In this document: positions 22,547 to 28,273 of the stretch, piece by piece
Layout of the letters: each line of letters opens with the position of its first letter
Numbering within the stretch: the stretch's first letter is position 1
Virus record (IMG/VR): IMGVR_UViG_3300037070_003689
Coordinates: 1 to 31,703 of that record
Length of the DNA stretch: 31,703 nucleotides
Direction: 5' to 3' (one strand)
From: a virus
Notes under the pieces: model-generated
What the model was told of the DNA's origin: nothing
The model's database searches: none
Seen by the model: only the letters and a program-made list of their open reading frames with translations
Made by a program: the position numbers and the translations under genes

Positions 22547-22990
22547 ATGGCAATAACAGGATCGGGCGTCTTTGGCCTGACACTTCGAGATGGCTTGAAG
22601 GGAACGATCGTTCTCGACTTGGACCTCACCACTCACAAGGTGGCGATGTTCACGAACAGTGTCACGAACAACTTCGACACCGACACTGCTTATGGTGTTT
22701 CCCCTTGGAACGCAAACGAGGTCAGCGGTACAGGGTACACAGCCGGTGGTATGCTTTTGGCGACGCCGACGTTCGCTATCGCCTCAAGTCTCCTAGTCTG
22801 GGACGCCCCTGACATTGCTTGGACTACCTCGACTATTACCAACGCGAGGTGCGCGCTTCTCTATGCCGACGCACTTGCTGGCAACAATGCGATTGCCTTG
22901 CTTGACTTCGGAGCGAACTTCTCTACCGTCGCTGACACCTTCAACTTGCACTTCAACACTGCCGGCATCGTCATCTTTGACTACTCGTAA
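22547..22990 (+). CDS. Virion-associated beta-rich protein, paralogue of the gene at 1586 (147 aa)
   Basis: A 147-aa protein sharing its whole layout with the 146-aa protein at 1586. Matching blocks are LDLDLTTHKVAMFTNSVT, NEVSGTGYTAGGMLL, the strand AWTTSTITNARCALLYADALAGNN and the closing NTAGIVIFD. Here the second block is preceded by an insertion with DTAYGVSPWNA. It sits between small tail proteins and the large minor tail protein, so a tail-tip or surface role is likely. CTAGGAGCATAG precedes the ATG. The duplication must be old, since only the framework is conserved. Confidence 0.65.
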   Translation: MAITGSGVFGLTLRDGLKGTIVLDLDLTTHKVAMFTNSVTNNFDTDTAYGVSPWNANEVSGTGYTAGGMLLATPTFAIASSLLVWDAPDIAWTTSTITNARCALLYADALAGNNAIALLDFGANFSTVADTFNLHFNTAGIVIFDYS

Positions 22991-22998
22991 GGAACTGC

Positions 22999-24861
22999 AT
23001 GCCCTGGGATCCAAGTAGTTCAGTCGTACAAGATTGGGGACGATTCCAGATTGTCGTCGCCGGACAAGATGTTACGTTCTATCGTAACGCTCCTGCGCAG
23101 GTTGTGAATCGTCAGTATGCCGATCCTGGTGGTGACTCAGTTGCACAAGTCCGCTTCCCACAGATCACTGGCTTTGACCTTCCCGGTACAAGTGTGCCCT
23201 GGCTTAATAAGTGGGCTAGTATTCAGATCAACAAAGTCTTGACTACTGGTGAGTTCGCCAAGATCCTTTGGGAAGGTCTGATTGAGTCGTGGCAGTTTCA
23301 TCTCGACGAGGGCGGTGCTCACACTACGATCACTTGTCTTGGTGCACTGCATCAGCTTGACCTGTACGTGAGAGCGCCTAGCCCGATCAAGGATCCACAG
23401 ACGATCTCGTACGCCGTCTCCAAGCAGTGGTTCTTCGATAGCCGCCCGCACCTACGGACCCAAGAGATGATCGTCCGGAACGCATGCGGTATCCTAACCT
23501 GGGAGAGTGGCTCATGGCAGTCAGCCTACCAGTACGTTCTTGAACAACTCCAGAAAGCAGTTGATGGTGGGGCCTCATGGACGATCGCACTAGAGAGACC
23601 ACTCCAGCCTGTCTTCAAACTACGAGACAGGTCAACAGTCCATTGGACAATCTCGTATGGTCAAAGAGGCTTCACAGGTGACATCAGTCAAGAGTGGAAA
23701 GGTGCAGCCAATGTCATCTACGGAGAGTGCTCCGACACCCCAGATACTACAACCCGAAACATGTACTGGGCCCAAAACGTATACGACATCCATCTCGGAG
23801 GTGCTGTCACGGTGGCTGCGGGAGGAGGCGGACCCTTTTACAATCCCTTTGCAGGATCCGACTCCCTCCTTCTAACATTCGACGAGTCTACTGCTACCTT
23901 CGGAGCTGACACCTTCAACCTCGGCGAAGTTAGAATAGAACGGTTCATTAACTTCGGTGATGGTATCGACAAGGCTACGGCAAGAGGTCTGGCACAAGAG
24001 ATCATAGACCGAGACGCTGACATTGGCCACTTCGGAACGATTGTTCTTCGAGCTGACCCAGAAGAAGGCTCCAGGTTTGAGATCGAGGCGGGTCAGAACA
24101 TCCTAGTCAAGAACTACTTTGGCTCAGGAGCCACAGGGATCTTGTTCGGCATCCAAGGTGTCACGCAGAACGACGAGAACCTTTCCACGACTCTGACTGT
24201 CGATACGAAGTTTCGCAATCTCCCGTATCTGTACGAGCTCATGCAGGCACAGCTTGATGGGCAGGATCCAGATAGGAAGAAGCGAACTCAACGGAATACG
24301 TCGTCGATCAAGGACGACAAGATTCCCTGGGACGATGACGCTGGTTCGGGAGTCATCCCCTACGCTCGGCACCTCGATGGTACTTCCACTGTTGCTGTGC
24401 CACCGAACACATGGGTGACGACGAAGATCGTTGCGGCAGAGGGTCCGATGAACGTGATGAAGACCATCGTCTCAGCAGACCTCCCGTTGCCCTTCCATGT
24501 GAGTGTGTACGACTGGGACGCTACAGCGTTCTTGACAGCCTTCATTGATCCGTTCACCGAAGGTACCTGGAAGCGAACTCCGAAGGGCTTCTTGATCGGT
24601 TGGGGTCAGTTCGAACAGCGTGCCGGTTACTGGCCAGGCTTCGAGTCTGACGGCGACCCGCTTACTGGAGTTCTGAAAGACGAATCTGACTGGACGTTCT
24701 CCCATAGGCGCAAGATTCCTAAAGGTGATGGTGGCCCAACCTTCTCTGGCGATGTCTCCTTCCTGTGGGTAAGTTTCTATCACAAGAATGCGGCCACGAC
24801 ACTTCACTTCCAAGGGCACTTCATTCACGGCAGGTCGGCTGCAGAGGACAACGACGAATGA
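22999..24861 (+). CDS. Large minor tail protein / tail-associated hub (620 aa)
   Basis: A 620-aa protein of the type that follows the distal tail protein in actinophages and builds the tail tip hub. It opens with DWGRFQIVVAGQDVTFYRNAP and FPQITGFDLPG. The middle has TTITCLGALHQLDLYV, FTGDISQEWKGAANVIYGE and IERFINFGDGIDKATARGLAQE. The last 150 residues, after a charged linker (DPDRKKRTQRNTSSIKDDK), form a separate beta-rich domain that may be a receptor-binding module (VPPNTWVTTKIVA, SGDVSFLWVSFYHKNA). No lysozyme or peptidase motif was recognised. The stop overlaps the glycosyltransferase start. Confidence 0.75.
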   Translation: MPWDPSSSVVQDWGRFQIVVAGQDVTFYRNAPAQVVNRQYADPGGDSVAQVRFPQITGFDLPGTSVPWLNKWASIQINKVLTTGEFAKILWEGLIESWQFHLDEGGAHTTITCLGALHQLDLYVRAPSPIKDPQTISYAVSKQWFFDSRPHLRTQEMIVRNACGILTWESGSWQSAYQYVLEQLQKAVDGGASWTIALERPLQPVFKLRDRSTVHWTISYGQRGFTGDISQEWKGAANVIYGECSDTPDTTTRNMYWAQNVYDIHLGGAVTVAAGGGGPFYNPFAGSDSLLLTFDESTATFGADTFNLGEVRIERFINFGDGIDKATARGLAQEIIDRDADIGHFGTIVLRADPEEGSRFEIEAGQNILVKNYFGSGATGILFGIQGVTQNDENLSTTLTVDTKFRNLPYLYELMQAQLDGQDPDRKKRTQRNTSSIKDDKIPWDDDAGSGVIPYARHLDGTSTVAVPPNTWVTTKIVAAEGPMNVMKTIVSADLPLPFHVSVYDWDATAFLTAFIDPFTEGTWKRTPKGFLIGWGQFEQRAGYWPGFESDGDPLTGVLKDESDWTFSHRRKIPKGDGGPTFSGDVSFLWVSFYHKNAATTLHFQGHFIHGRSAAEDNDE

Positions 24862-25385
24862 TCGATGTACTGATTCCATGTCGAAACGGTGGCGACAAGA
24901 TGCTCGCACCGCTAGTCAGGTCGCTCGAGGCCCAAACAGCCAAGATCAACATCGAGGTGATGTTCGCCGACGGGCTTCTGTTGTACGAACTTCGCAACGC
25001 CCTTCTAAAGAGAGGCACTGGCGAGTACGTGTACTACGTCGACGCTGACGACTGGCTACAGAATGAAACAGCCCTAGAGGAGTTGCAGGAAGCACTTCAG
25101 TACGACTACGCTTGGGGTGACATGTGGGCCTACGTCACTCCACTAGACAAGACTATCCATATCAACCAGGCTCACCCGGCACAGAAACCAGCCTGTGGTT
25201 CTTGGTTGGCACGGCGCGACTCGTTCCCTCCGGACCCTTGGCAGCCTATGGATAGAGATCCCCACAGGAGTGATTGGATCATCCCACAAACTTGGAGAGG
25301 GACATACGTCGAGGTAGACGTGTTCACGTACAGAGTTGCTTGGAGTGATAAGCAGCTGACTGCAAGGCCGATCATCATTGGGTAG
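24858..25385 (+). CDS. Family 2-type glycosyltransferase (175 aa)
   Basis: The start is ATG 24858, overlapping the upstream stop as ATGA; an upstream in-frame ATG at 24765 would lie inside the previous gene. The protein opens with IDVLIPCRNGGDKMLAPLV, the first strand of a GT-A fold, followed by SLEAQTAKINIEVMFADG. LRNALLKRGTGEYVYYVDADDWL then carries the DXD metal/nucleotide-sugar motif (DADD). At 175 aa it is a minimal catalytic domain without membrane segments. The sugar and acceptor are unknown. Its place in the tail operon suggests a virion protein or a wall component as acceptor; Thr-rich repeat proteins are candidates. Confidence 0.75.
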   Translation: MIDVLIPCRNGGDKMLAPLVRSLEAQTAKINIEVMFADGLLLYELRNALLKRGTGEYVYYVDADDWLQNETALEELQEALQYDYAWGDMWAYVTPLDKTIHINQAHPAQKPACGSWLARRDSFPPDPWQPMDRDPHRSDWIIPQTWRGTYVEVDVFTYRVAWSDKQLTARPIIIG

Positions 25386-25428
25386 TTGCTGGAGTACACA
25401 AGGAGTGATATCTGGTGGAGGACACGTC

Positions 25429-26214
25429 ATGGGAATCAGCGACGACCACACCCAACTCTACGTTCCAACAAACACTGGAATTGACCGTTGGACCTACCCA
25501 GGATTCGTTCAGACCGTTAACTGGTTCACAAAGGCTGGAGGGGTCCAGTCTCTCGCTGTCGACAACGGAAACCAAATCTGGTACCGAGCCAATACGGGTG
25601 GACATCTCTGGGTCATTGAAGACGACGCAACAGGTGACACCGACGTCGGAGCAATTAACGCTTGGAATCTTGTTTACTCCGGCCACGAAGATTGCCTCTA
25701 CGGGGCTCTCGGTCCAAGTCTTTACAGAATAACCTTGGCAGGTACGGAGTCAGTTGTCTTCACTGGGACTGATCTCTTCAGGCCTACGATCCAACGAGGC
25801 GGGATCATTTGGGTGTCAGACAACTTCGGATCACTGAAGCGGATCGATCCCGATGACGGCTTCTCTGTTCAGTCCTACGCTACTAGTGGGCTCTACCCAA
25901 CACCTAACTGTGGCAAGGCCTCCGTGTACTTCGAGACACATCTCTACAGCGAAGGCATTACACAGTCCGCAATCACTTGCACGACGTGGCTCTCCAATAT
26001 GTGGCCTGTGTGGACATCCGACTACAGTCTCATCCTGGGTGACGACGGAGGGTCAGGTGCAGCACACGTGTACCAGTTGAGGTGTGGGGCCAAGCCGCCC
26101 CTTCGAATCAGACAACGTAATGACGACCTCTTGTCAGGGTCGCCTCGCATCGAAGCCAAGATGGACACGATGCAAAGGTCGCTTCGAATCTACGGACGGA
26201 ATTCACCAGCGTGA
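25429..26214 (+). CDS. Beta-propeller-like tail-associated protein (261 aa)
   Basis: ATG 25429 is preferred because GGAGG lies 7 nt upstream; an in-frame TTG at 25378 would add 17 residues. The protein has repeated short blade-like units: TQLYVPTNTGIDRWTYPG, QSLAVDNGNQIWYRANTGGHLWV, DCLYGALGPSLYRITLAG and GIIWVSDNFGSLKRIDPDDG. These are spaced roughly 40 residues apart, as in beta-propellers of the SMP-30 or WD/NHL type. The C-terminus is basic. No signal peptide is seen. It follows the glycosyltransferase and may be a receptor-binding or accessory tail protein; the function is unknown. Confidence 0.55.
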   Translation: MGISDDHTQLYVPTNTGIDRWTYPGFVQTVNWFTKAGGVQSLAVDNGNQIWYRANTGGHLWVIEDDATGDTDVGAINAWNLVYSGHEDCLYGALGPSLYRITLAGTESVVFTGTDLFRPTIQRGGIIWVSDNFGSLKRIDPDDGFSVQSYATSGLYPTPNCGKASVYFETHLYSEGITQSAITCTTWLSNMWPVWTSDYSLILGDDGGSGAAHVYQLRCGAKPPLRIRQRNDDLLSGSPRIEAKMDTMQRSLRIYGRNSPA

Positions 26215-26441
26215 TTCTTGCCCGGTTTGATCTTACGCTTGAACTAGGTTCAGTGCTGGCCGGAATAGCCACCCTTCTGGTTGCTATTACTACCTTTCTG
26301 AACAGTAAGTTGAACAAGATCGACCATCAGGTCAACGGCGGCGAGGTCACGCTACACGATCGACTCGACGTGATCGAGGAACGGATCTCCCTTCTGAACG
26401 ACAAGATCGAACAACTGAAGGGAGGTGACAGTGAACACTGA
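26211..26441 (+). CDS. Membrane-anchored coiled-coil protein, DUF2746-like (76 aa)
   Basis: The start is GTG 26211, overlapping the upstream stop as GTGA. The 76-aa protein has one N-terminal membrane segment (LGSVLAGIATLLVAITTFL). A predicted coiled coil follows, with NSKLNKIDHQVNGGEV and DRLDVIEERISLLNDKIEQL. It resembles small actinophage membrane proteins annotated DUF2746 that lie next to holins. It likely works with the following two-pass membrane protein in lysis or in membrane attachment. Confidence 0.65.
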   Translation: MILARFDLTLELGSVLAGIATLLVAITTFLNSKLNKIDHQVNGGEVTLHDRLDVIEERISLLNDKIEQLKGGDSEH

Positions 26442-26664
26442 ACCAGTAGCAATCATGGCAGCCATCAATGCTGCAATCACCGCTACGCTAGGCGTCGCCG
26501 TACTCATGGGCCTGGACCCCGAACTCTCTGGCGCAATCGGCTTGGCACTCGCAGCCTGGATTTTCGTCGGTGCACTCCTGTTCGTACGTAGCAAGGTTGC
26601 GTCACCGTTGACACAGGAGAATCTACAAAAGGAACTCGCCGAGGCGCAAGCCAAAGGCGTCTAA
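26431..26664 (+). CDS. Candidate two-pass holin (77 aa)
   Basis: GTG 26431 has GGGAGG at a 5-nt spacing and is preferred over the GTG 6 nt upstream. The 77-aa protein has two hydrophobic segments (VAIMAAINAAITATLGVAVLM and AIGLALAAWIFVGALLFV) joined by a short GLDPELSG turn. A charged helical tail follows (ENLQKELAEAQAKG). This is the class II holin layout. It overlaps the DUF2746-like gene and is the last rightward gene, followed by the dyad at 26669. The endolysin is 23 kb away, so it may be a second lysis gene set or a late membrane component. Confidence 0.6.
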   Translation: MNTEPVAIMAAINAAITATLGVAVLMGLDPELSGAIGLALAAWIFVGALLFVRSKVASPLTQENLQKELAEAQAKGV

Positions 26665-26668
26665 GGTG

Positions 26669-26708
26669 GAGCCGGAGTAGTAGTGTCGGGGCAGCTCTAC
26701 TCCGGCTC
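26669..26708. terminator. Bidirectional dyad between the convergent operons
   Basis: A perfect 12-bp inverted repeat, GAGCCGGAGTAG (26669-26680) and CTACTCCGGCTC (26697-26708), with a 16-nt loop. It starts 4 nt after the last rightward stop. Its right arm contains the TAG of the leftward RuvC-like gene (26697-26699), so one element ends both operons. No T-tract follows on either strand. Confidence 0.7.
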
Positions 26709-27140
26709 TCTCGCTCTACGGATCCACGTGTCGTCTTTCATCTCCGTGGTGATGTAGTAGAAGAGGTGCCGGGTAGCATCGTTGGCGTGAACCATCGCCG
26801 GACGGTAGAAGCCTAGGGCCTTTAGGCGAGCGTCATGGAAGAGTGCCATACAAGAAGGCTGCTGCATGACAAGCTTATGGTGCACGGCATGGGCATACAA
26901 TTTGCAAACCCCTATGTACTCCCGGGAAACAAGAACTAGTGCCACACCTTTATCCAGTTCTCGCCGCTGGTAGTTGAACCGTTCACAGATGATGAGATCG
27001 GGCGCTGTTGCGGACAGATACTCCCACAGTTCCAGGTGGTGCTCCTGGGGCCCAATTTGGAACTGGTACAGCTTCTCTTCCTGTACATTCCACTCGGCAA
27101 TCCCTGTGGTGCCACCGGGGTCAACGGCCACAATCTTCAT
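26697..27140 (-). CDS. RuvC-like Holliday junction resolvase (147 aa)
   Basis: A compact RNase H-fold resolvase of the type common in phages, expected to cut branched DNA before packaging or during recombination. The acidic triad is visible: Asp7 in VAVDPGGTTG, Glu53 in DLIICERF and Asp121 in VHANDATRHLFYY. Length is close to that of phage RuvC-like proteins. CAGGAGACAGAG before the ATG is a plausible ribosome-binding site. It is the last gene of the leftward unit, and its last codons lie in the terminator dyad. Confidence 0.82.
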   Translation of the reverse strand: MKIVAVDPGGTTGIAEWNVQEEKLYQFQIGPQEHHLELWEYLSATAPDLIICERFNYQRRELDKGVALVLVSREYIGVCKLYAHAVHHKLVMQQPSCMALFHDARLKALGFYRPAMVHANDATRHLFYYITTEMKDDTWIRRAREPE

Positions 27141-27176
27141 GGTGTCTCTGTCTCCTGTCTTTCAAGTCTAATGCGA

Positions 27177-27241
27177 GTCTAACCTGCGCGGCAAAGCGCC
27201 CGTGATTACCCTACTCGATGCGCGTTTGCCTCTAGTTAGAC
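27177..27241. other. Structured intergenic element between HNH-like and resolvase genes
   Basis: In the 143-bp gap between two leftward genes, GTCTAAC (27177-27183) pairs with GTTAGAC (27235-27241). Inside it GGCAAAGCGC (27190-27199) pairs with GCGCGTTTGCC (27220-27230) with one bulged base. An alternative short hairpin GCGC/GCGC is also possible. It is not a recognisable tRNA. It could be an RNA element in the leader of the resolvase mRNA or a protein-binding site. Confidence 0.45.
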
Positions 27242-27283
27242 CGCAAGAGACTCGTGATTTTCAATGGAATTCCATCGCTCACG

Positions 27284-27583
27284 CTACTCGAGTTCTTCGA
27301 GCTGTGCCTGTAGTTCATCTATCTTTGCCTGCAACCATGCACGCCTCTTCTCGATGGACGATGTCGACTTCTTTTCCACCACGTAAATGTTGTTAGGACT
27401 TAGGTCAGTTCTGTCGTTGTTTCGGAACTTGACACGCTCGTTGTGACGAAGCTTCCGCCCGAGAATCATATCCTCGGCAATCATTCTATGTGTGAGCACC
27501 CATCCGACTGGTGTCCTTGTGTACTCGTACCCATTCTGACTGATTCTAGTTTCGCCGACGAGTGCTGGTTGTCCTTTGGGCAC
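27284..27583 (-). CDS. Degenerate HNH-endonuclease-like DNA-binding protein (99 aa)
   Basis: The protein follows the HNH_3-type layout (a tyrosine- and glycine-rich start, WVLTHRMIAEDMILGRKL, then NERVKFRNNDRTDLSPNNIYVV). The His-His pair usual in this position (VHHxNGD) is replaced by Lys-Phe (VKFRNND), so cleavage is unlikely while DNA binding may remain. A C-terminal coiled coil (RRAWLQAKIDELQAQLEELE) suggests dimerisation. The start is GTG 27583 with AAGGAG upstream. Similar HNH-derived proteins are frequent in phages and may regulate DNA metabolism; the role here is unknown. Confidence 0.6.
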   Translation of the reverse strand: MPKGQPALVGETRISQNGYEYTRTPVGWVLTHRMIAEDMILGRKLRHNERVKFRNNDRTDLSPNNIYVVEKKSTSSIEKRRAWLQAKIDELQAQLEELE

Positions 27584-27598
27584 TTTCCTCTCCTTATG

Positions 27599-27627
27599 TT
27601 GAAGGGGGTGGGGCCACCCCCCATCAA
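27599..27627 (-). terminator. GC-rich hairpin after the LPXTG gene
   Basis: GGGGGTG (27604-27610) pairs with CACCCCC (27615-27621) around a 4-nt loop. TTGA/TCAA extends it after a mismatch. It lies two bases beyond the leftward stop of the surface protein gene and before the HNH-like gene, so it is probably a terminator or attenuator. No T-run follows. Confidence 0.55.
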
Positions 27628-27628
27628 G

Positions 27629-28273
27629 TTATACCTTCCGCTTCTCCACCAAGAGGAACAGTCCTCCGATGATTACTAGCGACAGGCCAATAGGTACCCA
27701 GACCCACGGGTCGAAGCCGCCAGTTGTAGGCAGCTCATCGGAGCCTCCAGGAGCAACTGCTACAGTGGTCACCTCGTCCTCTGCAGGGCTAACACCCCTA
27801 CTAGGCGATGTCGTCGCTACAGTGTTCACAGGGACAATACCTCGACTCGGTTGAGTCGTGGCCGCAGAGGTCGACGATCCAACCCCTGTGGTGGTTGCTC
27901 CTGCCTGGACGGTGGTTGTCACGTCGACACTTCTACACGTCAAGCACGGAGGCAGTGTAGTTGTAGGTGTCGTGGTAGTTGGTGGTTGTGTGATAACAAC
28001 CGTATTGATCGTACAGTCAGGACAGGTGGTCGTTGTGCTGGAAGATGTCGTCGTACTACTAGTAGTCGTGGTTGCTATAGTCGTGCTTGCACTAGTAGTA
28101 GTCGCCATCGTGGTGGTTGTGGTGGCTTGAGTAGTCGTTGGGTATGTTGGCTGTGTAGTCGAGGGAATGGTGGGACATGGACCTCCACATCGTATGACTG
28201 ATGCGTCAGCCTGTGATAACCCCGCCATCCCCACGAGTAGTACAACAGCACTACCCACGAGGAAACGTTTCAT
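27629..28273 (-). CDS. Phage-encoded LPXTG cell-wall-anchored Thr-rich surface protein (214 aa)
   Basis: A secreted protein with every sign of sortase anchoring. The signal peptide starts MKRFLVGSAVVLLVGMAG and ends near ADAS. A Thr/Ser-rich stalk of about 150 residues follows. Then comes LPTTG (residues 181-185), a membrane segment (VWVPIGLSLVIIGGLFLL) and a basic tail EKRKV. Three CXXC pairs (CGGPC, CPDC, CLTC) lie in the stalk. I chose ATG 28273 because GGGGAGAAGT precedes it and it overlaps the polymerase stop as ATGA; the ATG at 28285 lacks such a site. It should end up on the wall of the infected host. Roles such as superinfection exclusion or surface change are inferred. Confidence 0.8.
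   Translation of the reverse strand: MKRFLVGSAVVLLVGMAGLSQADASVIRCGGPCPTIPSTTQPTYPTTTQATTTTTMATTTSASTTIATTTTSSTTTSSSTTTTCPDCTINTVVITQPPTTTTPTTTLPPCLTCRSVDVTTTVQAGATTTGVGSSTSAATTQPSRGIVPVNTVATTSPSRGVSPAEDEVTTVAVAPGGSDELPTTGGFDPWVWVPIGLSLVIIGGLFLLVEKRKV

Noticed and set aside
24765-24857. N-terminal extension of the glycosyltransferase
   Set aside because: It would lie in another frame inside the tail protein gene, and the GT-A fold begins at the ATG in the ATGA overlap at 24858.
27177-27241. Possible tRNA on either strand
   Set aside because: A 7-bp acceptor-like stem and a short inner hairpin exist, but no TTCRA T-loop and no 5-bp anticodon stem fit.
27858-28201. Open frames on the forward strand opposite the Thr-rich surface protein
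   Set aside because: They result from the repetitive ACN codons of the leftward gene, whose signal peptide and LPTTG motif prove the real frame.
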